From Erythrobacter sp. Alg231-14 (GTDB taxonomy: Bacteria > Pseudomonadota > Alphaproteobacteria > Sphingomonadales > Sphingomonadaceae), in assembly GCF_900149685.1 (NCBI RefSeq), contig NZ_LT702999.1:2914001-2978000 (forward strand): 64,000 bases of DNA, given 5' to 3'. The notes under the pieces are model-generated. The model worked only from the letters and a program-made list of their open reading frames with translations. It made no database searches and had not been told where the DNA came from. A program made the translations under genes and the position numbers. Position 1 is the first letter of the stretch. Every line of letters starts with the position of its first letter. Positions 44,801-53,528 of the stretch are shown piece after piece.

Positions 44801-44877
44801 TGCAGATGATTACCTCGCAAGATTACGCAGAGCCCTATTTCTGGGCTCCGTTCGTTATCATGGGCAATTGGCGCTAG
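41845..44877 (+). CDS. Exported TPR-CHAT caspase-like protein
   Basis: From the ATG at 41845 (GGGGGG before it) the product has 1010 residues: a signal peptide (about 1-20), 9-10 kinesin-light-chain-type TPRs at about 40-480 (units such as AEPLYLRVLSAREESLGAEHPQTLEVLNNLA), a helical linker, and a CHAT domain from about 690 to the end. The CHAT core has the peptidase dyad His874 in IATHF and Cys919 in SACETA, with the trailing ATLWQVSD block conserved. CHAT domains are caspase-family peptidases and are usually cytosolic in defence and death systems. Here an export signal places it in the periplasm. A TTG at 41827 is not used. A small exported protein follows, and the adhesin is divergent. Confidence 0.82.
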   Translation: MKAGITGALALILISTSAMSSDTEVAASACKVDSSHEDLGVASCLIENAQTLIEQREFDGAISSLDAAISLRERLLGKGHPDTLEAMEKLARLYRSLERFAPAETLFLRVLAIREREFSPEHLDTISLINRLAGLYRDNARYEQAETLYLRALEARERLLGSDHRHTLAVRFNLAGLYQLQGRYSEAEPMVLGLLEADERLRGPDHRNTISSLNAVGRLYMLQGQYRKAEPFLLRARDGYERSVGSDDRRTLMVLNDLGLLYRRQARFGEAEPLYLRVLSAREESLGAEHPQTLEVLNNLAVLYKEQGRFEESEALFDRMLASQRRLSGDEHPTTLIAMANLAGVYREMDQLENAASLYSDTLSLQENVFGKDHPNTLVTLADFAEVLRASGKLVEAEALFARGVATSEAVFGKMHPQTLNITHDLARLYELQGRLSEAEALHWRVLSARMVVLTEHHPALTDSYSAIGHAILERENFPSKAVFFFKKAVNSLQGVRQNMSDLDRETQRSFLDKHQASYLTLQEILVDLGRFGEAELVGRLLKDVEYTAFVRGAGAAEPGEELALSEQERAWQAQLSEWVETPNRLAMERSTLVEKRREGPLSALEEQQLADLNAAHGDAYEAFFGLIAAWTAEVQAFDSEEVANETRALALEESRMASRLLQNIGPDVALLQAVAFEESLHLFLITGETFVHQEVPVSRRDLFNTIFDAREVIDQARIYEFLDVEERNQELREPLGQLHDWLVAPIEDELRAANTKTLMLNLQGQIRYLPFAALWDGQTYLTERYELALYTPAANTRYDEPGPISNAQGFGLSLAIEGFSPLPSVPKELEYVIGSENEPGILPGQYFLDDGFSRASFEDVMLSPPSVLHIATHFKLMPGDEASSYLVLGDGNRISIAAINRSFRYDFNGVELLTLSACETALGAGGTGMELEGFGALAQNKGASSVIATLWQVSDDATPDMMRNFYQGLLRDDLSKAGAIREAQMQMITSQDYAEPYFWAPFVIMGNWR

Positions 44878-44991
44878 TTAGGGCAATCGCTCAACTTTAC
44901 GCAGCGCGATCAACCTTGGTCGCAGGAATGCATCTGCGAATATCCGCAATTGGGGTGGGAAGTGGACATCGTAACGGGTAGTCTCAATGCC

Positions 44992-45459
44992 ATGCAAAAG
45001 GCTGTCCCATTCACGTTACTTCTGTTCTGCATGGTGGCTGGACCAGCCGCAGCGTCAGAGCTTGAAGGACCGGCCAGATTTTGCGGCTTTTCCCCCATCA
45101 TTGATTTGCAGCCAGACGAGACAATTACGACGCTGACGGGTGGCATACATGGCGGTAGTTTCCGATGGGATGGCGCTTCCGGTTCCCTGGTTGTCCCTGG
45201 GATTGGTTGGGCTAGTCGTCCGAGAGGTCGACTTGTCGTCGAGGCATCTGACGGGAGTCCCGGTCGTTTTGCTGAACAAAAGCGAGACGGGAAGTATACC
45301 ATAGAGATATGGAACGGGCGGCAAGGAGCCGCATATTTTGAATCCCCCCATAGCTTCACGATTGAGCAACGCGCAGCAATTGAGCGAGTGCGCCTTTTCC
45401 AAGAAGGCGAGGAACTTTCGAATTGCGATCTGCGAACGGTGTTTGTTTGGCCGGATTGA
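44992..45459 (+). CDS. Small exported protein after the TPR-CHAT gene
   Basis: From the ATG at 44992 the protein has 155 residues with a signal peptide (cut after AAAS) and a compact mature part with two Cys (RFCGF and SNCDLRTV) and short beta-strand blocks such as GSFRWDGASGSLVVPG. No family is recognised. It starts 114 bp after the CHAT gene on the same strand and may be a substrate or partner of it, which is only inferred from proximity. Confidence 0.55.
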   Translation: MQKAVPFTLLLFCMVAGPAAASELEGPARFCGFSPIIDLQPDETITTLTGGIHGGSFRWDGASGSLVVPGIGWASRPRGRLVVEASDGSPGRFAEQKRDGKYTIEIWNGRQGAAYFESPHSFTIEQRAAIERVRLFQEGEELSNCDLRTVFVWPD

Positions 45460-45541
45460 ACGGTTATTTGCAGGCTAAAATCTAACATCCGCAACTGGGC
45501 CGAAAGCCAGCGGTCCGTTTTCAGGTAACACAATCGAAATT

Positions 45542-45618
45542 TGGTAGCGGAGGAGGGACTTGAACCCCCGACACGCGGATTATGATTCCGCTGCTCTAAC
45601 CAGCTGAGCTACTCCGCC
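45542..45618 (-). tRNA. tRNA-Met (anticodon CAT), elongator type
   Basis: The minus strand folds as a full cloverleaf: acceptor GGCGGAG with CTCCGCT, D stem GCTC/GAGC, anticodon stem GCGGA/TCCGC with loop ATCATAA, T stem GGGGG/CCCTC, then A and an encoded CCA. The first pair is G-U. The CAT anticodon could in principle be an Ile2 tRNA, but the body resembles alphaproteobacterial elongator Met. It is the only complete copy. Its 3' half recurs seven times to the left, making it the integration target of the islet zone. Confidence 0.92.
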
Positions 45619-45752
45619 CCGAAAGGCAATCGACGGGTGTTGTCCGGTCGATGTGACGCAATCATCAACGGCCAAATGGGCTGTGATGAGCGGCGCGTTT
45701 AGGACCCTGCTTAGCTTGGGTCAAGCCAAGTTTTTGGGCAAGTCGTCAGAAC

Positions 45753-46409
45753 CTATCGTGAGCTTTCGTTCATCCGAAGAACCTTAACCGCAAGGCTGCG
45801 ATTGAACGCGCGGTCCAAAGCTTTGCCAACCTCTGGCAATCCGCGCGCCAATTGCCCCAAAGCGTCGCGATCCAGACGCGCCATACGCATGTCCTGCGTT
45901 ACGGTTACCGTGGCGCTAGCCCGGTCACCCGAAACGTGGCTCATCTCACCCAAAAATTCGCCTGCGCCACACTCGCTTACGATGGCAAGATCACGCTCAA
46001 TCTCTGCACGCCCGCTCGCAATATAAATTAGGGGCGGATCCGCCTCTCCCTGTGTGATCAATTGCGAACCGACGCCCACATCTTGCCAGATCATCAAATC
46101 TCGAAGCCGACTTTGCTGCGCAGGCTCTTCGATTTGCATCACATGATCGAACAATTCGCGTTCTTCGCGCGTCATCATCCCATCACGTGCCCGGCGACGC
46201 AGTTCAAACAGCCTGCCGATATTCACAAGGACATAGGCGGTGGTGAAAGCGAGCCCAGCGCCCAATCCTTCAGACAAAGCAAAATAGACAATGCCAAGCA
46301 CGCCAGCCACGAGGCTCAACAAACGGATATGGCGAACTTGATGGGGTATCATCGACGCCATCAACACCAAGCCGGACAAAAGTCCGAAAATCGCAATCCA
46401 TACGCTCAT
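45753..46409 (-). CDS. Membrane protein with cyclic-nucleotide-binding domain
   Basis: The 218-residue protein has three hydrophobic helices (about 3-22, 28-45, 48-68) and then a cNMP-binding (CRP-like) fold at about 95-210, with GSQLITQGEADPPLIYIASGRAEI and the phosphate-cassette-like GEFLGEMSHVSGDRASATV. There is no DNA-binding helix, so it is not a transcription factor. It resembles Popeye-type membrane proteins in layout. The FLGEMS block is close to the usual FGExxL, but the following Arg-Ala (RASATV) suggests real cyclic nucleotide binding. The target is unknown. It stands alone at the left edge of the core genome. Confidence 0.72.
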   Translation of the reverse strand: MSVWIAIFGLLSGLVLMASMIPHQVRHIRLLSLVAGVLGIVYFALSEGLGAGLAFTTAYVLVNIGRLFELRRRARDGMMTREERELFDHVMQIEEPAQQSRLRDLMIWQDVGVGSQLITQGEADPPLIYIASGRAEIERDLAIVSECGAGEFLGEMSHVSGDRASATVTVTQDMRMARLDRDALGQLARGLPEVGKALDRAFNRSLAVKVLRMNESSR

Positions 46410-46473
46410 GCCGAATGTCCCCTACCCCAATTCGGTCGATCAATGCTGCCCTATCTACGCAAATAGGCGCAGT

Positions 46474-47004
46474 CTACAAGCGCTCCTTGCCCCTGAAAGG
46501 AATGTGTTTGACCAACTCCCAAGGTCCGCCCTTGTATAAGTGCAACTCAAGTCGCGGAAAGACAAAGCTTCCCCATGCTATCTTTTCTTCGATTGTTGAT
46601 CGCAGATCGGCTTGAAGCGCGTGTGCTTCGCGTTTTGTCACTTTATTTTGAATGGTAATATGTGGTCGCGGCTCATACAGATCTTGAGCCGTCAAACTGC
46701 CATGGAAATGTTCGGCGATCATTTCCCTCAGCGTGAGCAGTTGTTCGCTGCGCAGCGCGATCGCCGTACCCGTTCCCAGATCTAACAGACCCGAAACAGC
46801 GCCCTGGGGGGCAACAAATTCGCGCGCAATCAACGGCAGCCAATCAACCAATTCATCCACCAATGACGGGGCAAATGAATGGAACAGCGTCACATGTGCA
46901 TGCAGGTGGTTGCGGTGGGCCGGATAGTGTTCCTGACGAAGGTGCTCCGCCCAATTTTGAATTTTCGGTGGCAGTGATGCCGTGAGGATAAATGGGGTCG
47001 GCAC
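46474..47004 (-). CDS. 2H phosphoesterase superfamily protein (2'-5' RNA ligase-like)
   Basis: A 176-residue protein with the two His motifs of the 2H superfamily, HVTLFH (about residue 37) and HITIQN (about 121), in the usual spacing. Members hydrolyse or ligate 2',3'-cyclic or 2'-5' phosphodiester bonds. I use the GTG at 47004, because family members begin just before PFILTASLPP and the start then lies 11 bp after the mltG stop. The ATG at 47055 would overlap mltG by 40 bp. It is last in the fabF-mltG unit. Confidence 0.75.
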   Translation of the reverse strand: MPTPFILTASLPPKIQNWAEHLRQEHYPAHRNHLHAHVTLFHSFAPSLVDELVDWLPLIAREFVAPQGAVSGLLDLGTGTAIALRSEQLLTLREMIAEHFHGSLTAQDLYEPRPHITIQNKVTKREAHALQADLRSTIEEKIAWGSFVFPRLELHLYKGGPWELVKHIPFRGKERL

Positions 47005-47015
47005 GCAATGTGGCC

Positions 47016-47999
47016 CTATTCCATCTCGCCGCGCTGCCGACGCAATTCGAACCAACGACCCACGGCTTCGTTATGCCCTTCTAATGTCGCGTTGAATTCA
47101 TGACCGCCTGTGCCATCCGCAACCATGAACACATAATCGTGTGGCTCTGGATTAAGAACGGCGGCGATGCTTTCCCGCCCCGGATTGGTGATAGGGCCGC
47201 TTGGAAGGCCCAACATGGTGTAAGTGTTGTACCCATTCACCGCTGCAATCTCTGATTGGCGAATGCGGCGGCCCAACGGCTTGCCTTGCGTGATGGGGTA
47301 GATGATCGTGGGGTCGGCCTGAAGCATCATGCCTGTGCGCAGTCTGTTCGAATACAATCCAGCCACCGTTCTGCGTTCTTCGGGTGTCCCAGTCTCTTTC
47401 TCGACAATGGCCGCCAGAATTAGTGCTTCGCGGATCGTGTCCACCGCGATTGAGTCGGATCGTTCTGCCCATGCTTCGGCCAAATAGAGATCCATGGTGC
47501 CCTGCATCTGTTCGACCAATTCGGCGCGATCTTGCCCTCTTTCAAACGCGTAAGTATCCGGCAGTATCGACCCCTCCGGCGGAACTGGAATTTCGCCGGT
47601 CAGCAATTCCTCCGCCATCAACCGTTCCCAAACCAACACCGACGGCATGCCTTCGGGGATGGTTACAAAGCGGCGGATCACATCACCGGATTGGAAAGCG
47701 GCTAGGATATCCCCTTGCGACATGTCGGGTGATAGCGAAAATTCGCCCGCCTGAATGGGATCGGAGGATCCAAACAAACGCGCGCGCAACAAAAACCCGT
47801 CTGCCGACGAAATATGACCGGCGGTTTCCAAATTTCCCGCAACCGATGTGAGCGTTGACCCAGCTGGAATCAGGAATGGGGTCTCTTGCTTAATCGTTGC
47901 TTCACCCAACACTCCCCCACCCAGCAGCAAAGCCGCCGCCGCAACAAGCGCCAGTACAAATCCGGCAAGACAGCCAAACAGCCGCAAGGGCCTTCTCAT
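47016..47999 (-). CDS. mltG: Endolytic murein transglycosylase MltG
   Basis: From the ATG at 47999 the product has 327 residues: an N-terminal membrane helix (about 5-28), a LysM-like region (SLTSVAGNLETAG) and the YceG/MltG catalytic domain. The catalytic Glu is in ILAAIVEKETGTPEER. Later family blocks LQADPTIIYPITQGKPLGR, NTYTMLGLPSGPITNPG and HDYVFMVADGTGGHEF are all present. MltG cuts nascent glycan strands and helps end peptidoglycan polymerisation. It starts 4 bp after fabF, a common order in alphaproteobacteria. Confidence 0.92.
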   Translation of the reverse strand: MRRPLRLFGCLAGFVLALVAAAALLLGGGVLGEATIKQETPFLIPAGSTLTSVAGNLETAGHISSADGFLLRARLFGSSDPIQAGEFSLSPDMSQGDILAAFQSGDVIRRFVTIPEGMPSVLVWERLMAEELLTGEIPVPPEGSILPDTYAFERGQDRAELVEQMQGTMDLYLAEAWAERSDSIAVDTIREALILAAIVEKETGTPEERRTVAGLYSNRLRTGMMLQADPTIIYPITQGKPLGRRIRQSEIAAVNGYNTYTMLGLPSGPITNPGRESIAAVLNPEPHDYVFMVADGTGGHEFNATLEGHNEAVGRWFELRRQRGEME

Positions 48000-48003
48000 G
48001 TGA

Positions 48004-49263
48004 TCAATCGACCTTTTGCATGACAATCGAGGCGTTGGTTCCGCCAAACCCGAAGCTGTTGTTCAATACCGCGTGCACTTCGCGTTTTTTGGCGGTCAAG
48101 GGCACGAGGTCAATGCCTTCGGTGCCATCATCAGGATTGTGCAAATTGAGCGTGGGTGGAACCACCCCGTCGCGCATAGCAAGGATACAAAAGACAGCTT
48201 CAACCGCCCCTGCTCCTCCCAAAAGGTGCCCAATCGCGCTCTTGGTTGAGCTCATCGAAGCACCGCTTAGATCATCGCCCAAAACGCGTTTCACTGCTGC
48301 CAATTCGATTGTGTCGGCCATCGTGCTGGTCCCATGGGCGTTGACGTAGTCAATATCACCCGGTCCTAAACCGGATTTCTTCAATGCCATACGCATGGCG
48401 AGCTCTGCGCCCTTCCCTTCGGGATGCGGCGCTGTGACGTGGTACGCATCGCCCGAAAGGCCGTAACCGGTTACTTCGGCATAGATTTTCGCACCACGAG
48501 CCTTGGCGCGCTCATATTCCTCTAGAACGACAACGCCCGCACCTTCGCCCATCACGAAACCTTCGCGGTCCTTGTCATAGGGGCGGCTGGCCTCTGTTGG
48601 TCGGTCGTTGAAACTTGTGTTGAGCGCCCTCGCTTGAGCGAAGCCAGCGATACCCAACGGATTGACGGTGCTTTCCGCGCCGCCCGCCAACATCACGTCG
48701 GCATCGTCCATCATGATCATGCGCGCGGCATCACCAATGGAATGCGCGCCGGTTGAACATGCGGTAACGACCGCATGATTAGGGCCCATAAATCCATATT
48801 TGATCTGAACCTGTCCGGTGACCAAATTGATCAAGCGGCCATGAACAAAGTGCGGAGACACCCGGCCCGGTCCGCGATCTTTCAAAACGATGCTTTCGCG
48901 TTCAATTCCGGGCAATCCGCCGATGCCCGCGCCAATTGAGCAACCGGTCCGCTCTTTTTCGGCGTCCGTCATATCGGTTAGGCCGGCATCTTCGAGAGCC
49001 TGACCAGCGGCATCAATGCCGAAAACGATAAAGGGATCGACTTGGCGTTGAACCTTGTGATCGACGCGCTTGTCGGCGTCAAAACCCCATGGGTGATCCT
49101 TGTCTTTAACCTCGCATGCGATGGTGCATTTCTGCCCCTCAGGATCGAAGCTGGTGATTTGCCCAGCTCCGTTTTCGCCCGCAATCAGGTTTTTCCAAGA
49201 GGTCTCAACGTCGCCCCCAAGTGGAGTGACAAGACCAAGTCCGGTGACAACTACGCGGCGCAT
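48004..49263 (-). CDS. fabF: 3-oxoacyl-ACP synthase II (FabF)
   Basis: A 419-residue condensing enzyme with the Cys-His-His triad: Cys in VTACSTG, His in NAHGTST and His in SAIGHLLG. The length is normal for KAS II. It extends acyl-ACP by two carbons, and the acpP gene lies about 200 bp upstream on the same strand. A nested hairpin sits in the gap, so expression relative to acpP may be tuned. mltG follows directly. Confidence 0.95.
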   Translation of the reverse strand: MRRVVVTGLGLVTPLGGDVETSWKNLIAGENGAGQITSFDPEGQKCTIACEVKDKDHPWGFDADKRVDHKVQRQVDPFIVFGIDAAGQALEDAGLTDMTDAEKERTGCSIGAGIGGLPGIERESIVLKDRGPGRVSPHFVHGRLINLVTGQVQIKYGFMGPNHAVVTACSTGAHSIGDAARMIMMDDADVMLAGGAESTVNPLGIAGFAQARALNTSFNDRPTEASRPYDKDREGFVMGEGAGVVVLEEYERAKARGAKIYAEVTGYGLSGDAYHVTAPHPEGKGAELAMRMALKKSGLGPGDIDYVNAHGTSTMADTIELAAVKRVLGDDLSGASMSSTKSAIGHLLGGAGAVEAVFCILAMRDGVVPPTLNLHNPDDGTEGIDLVPLTAKKREVHAVLNNSFGFGGTNASIVMQKVD

Positions 49264-49358
49264 TCAAATATCCCTTTCGAATTGTGTGCGCAGGATGGAC
49301 CGTTTCATCAGCCAAAGCCAATGGGATTGAACGTCAGAAAACGAGGTCCACAAACGCT

Positions 49359-49398
49359 ACAGGCCCGCACCCTGCTAAAAAGCAGGGCTCGGGCCTGT
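49359..49398 (-). terminator. Nested hairpin between acpP and fabF
   Basis: The inner arms CCCTGCT and AGCAGGG enclose AAAA, and the outer arms ACAGGCCCG and CGGGCCTGT surround them with 2-base offsets, forming an almost continuous long stem. No T-run follows on the minus strand. It may reduce read-through from the highly expressed acpP into fabF or protect the acpP mRNA 3' end. Confidence 0.55.
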
Positions 49399-49459
49399 GG
49401 GTTAGCCGTCAAGCGCAACAGCGCAAGAGGCGGCTGTGGGCCGAAAAAGGCCCTTCAAT

Positions 49460-49696
49460 TTAACCTTTGTTCTCTTCGATGAACTTGGTCGCATCGCCAA
49501 CGGTTGTGATTTTCTCAGCAGCATCGTCGGGAATTTCCACGCCGAATTCTTCTTCGAAAGCCATAACCAGTTCGACGATGTCGAGGCTGTCAGCGCCCAG
49601 ATCATCAATAAAGCTTGCTTCTTGGGTGACCTTGTCACCTTCGACGCCGAGATGCTCGACGACAATTTTCTGCACGCGGTCGGCAGTATCGCTCAT
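49460..49696 (-). CDS. acpP: Acyl carrier protein
   Basis: A 78-residue, very acidic ACP with the phosphopantetheine attachment Ser in [18 protein letters not shown] (about residue 37). The length and sequence are standard for the fatty acid synthase ACP. It is followed by fabF, mltG and the 2H gene on the same strand. Confidence 0.97.
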   Translation of the reverse strand: MSDTADRVQKIVVEHLGVEGDKVTQEASFIDDLGADSLDIVELVMAFEEEFGVEIPDDAAEKITTVGDATKFIEENKG

Positions 49697-49784
49697 GTTT
49701 GTCCCTCTTACATTGGGGTTAAAAATACCATTGAGGCCCTAAAGGTCGGTTCGAAAGAGCGCAAGTCAAGATGCACTATCGAAT

Positions 49785-50603
49785 TCAGTTGAAGAGCGCA
49801 GCGGCGTCTTTCACCTCGACATCCGCCCTGTTGGCAAGGGCCCGATGGATCAAATATTTGTGCGCGGTTCCAAATGTGATGAGCGCCGTTAGGCCCTGAC
49901 CCTTGATCGAATCGAGCGCTGCATTGATCAATTCGGTGTGCGCGCGATTAATTTGCGTCCAGCCGCCCGCACCCAAATCATCGTCGAAGTATTCCTGATA
50001 ATAATATCGCGAATTTTCAATAAGATCATCGAATTCTTGCGTGTGAATGAAGCGCGGATCATCACCTCGCCCGGCAAGCTTTGTTATGAATTCGCGTTGC
50101 GAATTGCGATAGTCCGCCCACTCTCTCGAACGCGATGGATCGGTTCGGATACGCTCCAATGCCACCCTTCGATCATCCGCAATTTTGCGCGTCCACCCCG
50201 CCGTTCCAACCATCCGAAAACCCATTTCACAGCTCAGTGGAAACATCACATCGGTGTATTCGGGGAAAACCTGCGTCCGTGGTTCATCCACAACGCCGGT
50301 CTCGCGAAACGAAGTAATCGCCTGATTTATGCGATCTGGCGGGATTTCGGTCAGCACAATATCGGGCGACGCTGCACGAATGGCCGATTCCAGAACGTTC
50401 AACGAATAGGTCTCGCTATCCACATGATTCGAATGGATTGTGCCCAAAACATACACTTGGGTAAGGTTCGTCTTCGACGTTTCCGCTGCATCGCATCCGA
50501 TCAAGGGCACACTCGTCCCGCCTGTAACAAGTGACGCAACCAAGAAAGACCGCCTTGAGAAGATGATATTGTGAGCCACGAAGGAGTGTTCGTTCAAAAC
50601 CAC
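49785..50603 (-). CDS. TraB/PrgY/TIKI-like exported lipoprotein
   Basis: The 272-residue protein has a twin-arginine-like signal (SRRSFL) and a lipobox (LIGC, about Cys36). The core shows the TraB/TIKI-type blocks LGTIHSNH near the start and FGTAHKYLI near the end, with a Glu in IVLTEIPPDR. In related proteins these form a metal site for peptide cleavage. I know no assignment for this group. The start is GTG at 50603, which lacks a good ribosome site; the alternatives are no better. Confidence 0.6.
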   Translation of the reverse strand: MVLNEHSFVAHNIIFSRRSFLVASLVTGGTSVPLIGCDAAETSKTNLTQVYVLGTIHSNHVDSETYSLNVLESAIRAASPDIVLTEIPPDRINQAITSFRETGVVDEPRTQVFPEYTDVMFPLSCEMGFRMVGTAGWTRKIADDRRVALERIRTDPSRSREWADYRNSQREFITKLAGRGDDPRFIHTQEFDDLIENSRYYYQEYFDDDLGAGGWTQINRAHTELINAALDSIKGQGLTALITFGTAHKYLIHRALANRADVEVKDAAALFN

Positions 50604-50625
50604 AAAGGGGTTTCATCGCCCACCA

Positions 50626-51630
50626 TCAAAGATTTTCGCGCAGCGCCAAATCCGCCTCAGCCCGGCTTCTGCTGTTCACACGATTCATTCCTCGTGTGGG
50701 GTAATCGCGTCCAGGATCAATGCTGAGAGCTCTGCTGTAATAGTCTGCCGCGTCGTTCAATTCCGCATTACGTTCAAAACACAGCCCAATGTTGAACAGA
50801 ACAGAGACATTGTCTGGATTCGTCTCCTCCAACGCCAAGAACCCGGTGCAAGCCGCTTTTACGTCGCTTTCCGTGGCGCGCACTGCATCGCGGAAGGCGC
50901 CTCGGTCTTCTCTACGTAAATCTCGCCGGCTTTCCATAACTCGAATATCTCGAACGCTTTCGACTGGCGCCAAATCCCGCCGAATTTCGTCGACGATCCG
51001 ATCAACCATACCGTTCGCCATTTCCAAACTGGAAGGGAGAGATCCGTCTTCCGCGCAGTAGCGTTCCGATTGAGATTGCGCCGATGAATACGAATAGAAT
51101 TGTCGCCCATCCATTCCGGTCAATACGATTCTGGGATCGACCCTAACGGTCAGCTCACGGCATGGAATGCGCACTTCGCGGCGTTCGGTGCAATCGCCAT
51201 CGTCATCTCGGGCGACGCATTCCCGCCTAATTCTGGGTTCTATGCGGCGGTCGAACTCTTCGCTGCGCACGGCGCCCCGCAATTCGGCATCCGCAACCAA
51301 TGGGCGCGTCGTGAATGTTCCGTCCTGCCCTTCGACTTCAACCTGCGCCGTGCGCAAAGCACCAGGTGTGATGAGGTCGAAGTAATGTTCACCCCGAATG
51401 ACCACACCATCCAAAAGGTTGGTTAGAGCAAGTTCGACATCCTGACCCAAGTCGCCGCGAAAACGATCAACTAGGATCAATTGGACGTCCGCTGGAATAG
51501 ATGCATCGGCAGCGTAAACGCCGCGCGTTTGGATCGTTTCCGCATTGACGCCCACCGCCATCGGCAATGTCGCAAACAACGCCGTACCGCCAAGGCAGGC
51601 GCGCGCCGCGCTCCTCTTCAAAGAACTCAT
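50626..51630 (-). CDS. Exported protein with C-terminal TPR-like repeat
   Basis: From the ATG at 51630 the product has 334 residues and a signal peptide (cut after VNAE). The first part is a beta-rich region with RRECVARDDDGDCTERREV, an acidic Cys-containing loop. Two TPR-like units sit at the end (about 265-320: VKAACTGFLALEETNPDNVSVLFNIGLC, LNDAADYYSRALSIDP). No family is recognised. The earlier start at 51708 adds residues without a signal peptide and is rejected. Confidence 0.7.
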   Translation of the reverse strand: MSSLKRSAARACLGGTALFATLPMAVGVNAETIQTRGVYAADASIPADVQLILVDRFRGDLGQDVELALTNLLDGVVIRGEHYFDLITPGALRTAQVEVEGQDGTFTTRPLVADAELRGAVRSEEFDRRIEPRIRRECVARDDDGDCTERREVRIPCRELTVRVDPRIVLTGMDGRQFYSYSSAQSQSERYCAEDGSLPSSLEMANGMVDRIVDEIRRDLAPVESVRDIRVMESRRDLRREDRGAFRDAVRATESDVKAACTGFLALEETNPDNVSVLFNIGLCFERNAELNDAADYYSRALSIDPGRDYPTRGMNRVNSRSRAEADLALRENL

Positions 51631-51731
51631 TACCGCCCCCGAACTTCTGTGTCTGTTGAACACAAGAATGCTTGGGCGGCAATGTATCGCCTGTGAATGT
51701 CTTGCCAAGGGTCTGGCAAGAAAACCAAGGA

Positions 51732-53528
51732 TCAGCCGCCCGGCTGGCCCTCTTTCTTAGGAGGCTCAACCAAACGCAAATGCAATTCTCGCAATTGAGC
51801 AGGCTCCGCTTTCGAAGGCGCGCTCATCATCAAGTCTTCGCCCTTTTGGTTCATTGGGAAAGCGATCACTTCGCGAATGGCTTCTTCGCCCGCGAGGAGC
51901 ATGACGATCCGATCAATGCCCGGTGCCGATCCGCCATGCGGCGGCGCGCCCAACTTGAACGCTTCGATCATGCCGCCAAATTCGCGGTCAACATCGTCGT
52001 TCGTGTATCCGGCAAGTTCAAATGCTTTGTACATGATGTCGGGACGGTGGTTCCGAATGGCGCCCGAAGACAATTCGTAACCGTTGCAGACGATGTCATA
52101 TTGCCACGCTTTGATGGTGAGAGGATCCATCGTTTCCAACGCCTCCATCTCGCCTTGTGGCATGGAGAATGGGTTGTGCGAGAAATCGACCTTCTTCGCG
52201 TCTTCGTCCCATTCATACATTGGGAAATCGACGATCCAGCAAAATTTGAAGCAACCTTGTTCGATCAGTCCAAGCTGTTCGCCCACTTGCGTGCGTGCGG
52301 CCCCCGCGAGTTTTGCTGCATCTTTTTCTTTACCAGCCGCGAAAAACAGACCGTCATCAGGGCCAAGGCCCAATTCGTCATACAGCTCAGCCATGAGGTC
52401 TGGGCCGTGGTTCTTAGCAATCGGACCGCCAAATTCACCGCCCTTGCGAGTGACATAGCCAAGCCCGGCGAACCCTTCGCCGCGCGCCCAGTTGTTCATG
52501 TCGTCAAAAAACTTGCGACTCTTTTCATTGGTCTTCGGTGCAGGAACAACGCGAACGACGCCGCCACCGCCAACGATTTTTTCAAACAGGCCAAAGCCCG
52601 ATTTTTCGAAATGACTGGTTACGTCGCTGATAATCAACGGATTGCGCAAATCCGGTTTATCGCTGCCGTATTTCAACATCGCTTCGGCATACGGGATGCG
52701 CGGGAAGCTGCCCGATGGCGTAACGCTAAAGCCGCCCGAAAATTCCTCAAACGTCCCGGCAAGAACCGGCTCCAAAGCTTGGAACACGTCTTCTTGCGTC
52801 ACAAAGCTCATCTCGAGGTCGAGTTGGTAAAATTCCAGACTGCGATCGGCCCGCAGATCTTCGTCGCGGAAACATGGCGCGATTTGGAAATAACGATCGA
52901 AACCGCTGACCATCAACATTTGCTTGAACATCTGCGGCGCTTGGGGAAGCGCGTAGAATTTGTTGGGGTGCATCCGGCTGGGCACGAGGAAATCGCGCGC
53001 GCCCTCTGGCGAAGACGCCGTAAGGATCGGTGTCTGGAATTCTGTGAAACCTTGATCGACCATCCGCTGGCGCAAAGATGTGATGACCTTGGACCGCAGC
53101 ACGATGTTCCGATGCATCGTTTCGCGCCGCAAATCGAGAAAGCGGTACTTCAATCGGATGTCTTCAGGATATTCCTGTTCACCAGCGACTGGCATCGGCA
53201 ATTCTTCGGCCGCGCTTTGAACAGTGATGGAGCGTGCGAACACTTCGATCGCGCCAGTCGGCAAATCGCCATTCACCGTCTCTGGCGTGCGCGACTTAAC
53301 CTCACCATCGATCGTCACGACCGATTCGGAACGCAATTTTTCCAAGACCGGCAAAGCGAGCGAATCTTCATCGGCTACAACCTGTGTGATGCCATAATGG
53401 TCACGCAGGTCGATAAAGAGCACGCCGCCGTGGTCGCGCTTGCGGTGGATCCAGCCTGAGAGGCGCACGGAGTCGCCGACATTCTCAGCGTTGAGAGCGG
53501 CGCATGTATGAGAGCGATATTGATGCAT
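51732..53528 (-). CDS. aspS: Aspartyl-tRNA synthetase
   Basis: From the ATG at 53528 the enzyme has 598 residues, within the usual bacterial range of about 590-600. It has an N-terminal OB-fold anticodon domain ([23 protein letters not shown]), class II motif 2 ([23 protein letters not shown]), the bacterial GAD insertion and motif 3 ([22 protein letters not shown]). It charges tRNA-Asp with Asp; in many alphaproteobacteria the same enzyme also charges tRNA-Asn, which cannot be told here. It is divergent from RNase D. A long antisense frame covers the same stretch and is a shadow. Confidence 0.96.
   Translation of the reverse strand: MHQYRSHTCAALNAENVGDSVRLSGWIHRKRDHGGVLFIDLRDHYGITQVVADEDSLALPVLEKLRSESVVTIDGEVKSRTPETVNGDLPTGAIEVFARSITVQSAAEELPMPVAGEQEYPEDIRLKYRFLDLRRETMHRNIVLRSKVITSLRQRMVDQGFTEFQTPILTASSPEGARDFLVPSRMHPNKFYALPQAPQMFKQMLMVSGFDRYFQIAPCFRDEDLRADRSLEFYQLDLEMSFVTQEDVFQALEPVLAGTFEEFSGGFSVTPSGSFPRIPYAEAMLKYGSDKPDLRNPLIISDVTSHFEKSGFGLFEKIVGGGGVVRVVPAPKTNEKSRKFFDDMNNWARGEGFAGLGYVTRKGGEFGGPIAKNHGPDLMAELYDELGLGPDDGLFFAAGKEKDAAKLAGAARTQVGEQLGLIEQGCFKFCWIVDFPMYEWDEDAKKVDFSHNPFSMPQGEMEALETMDPLTIKAWQYDIVCNGYELSSGAIRNHRPDIMYKAFELAGYTNDDVDREFGGMIEAFKLGAPPHGGSAPGIDRIVMLLAGEEAIREVIAFPMNQKGEDLMMSAPSKAEPAQLRELHLRLVEPPKKEGQPGG

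Noticed and set aside
51672..53459. 595-residue open frame on the plus strand
   Set aside because: It is an exact antisense shadow of aspS and has no recognisable domain or ribosome site.
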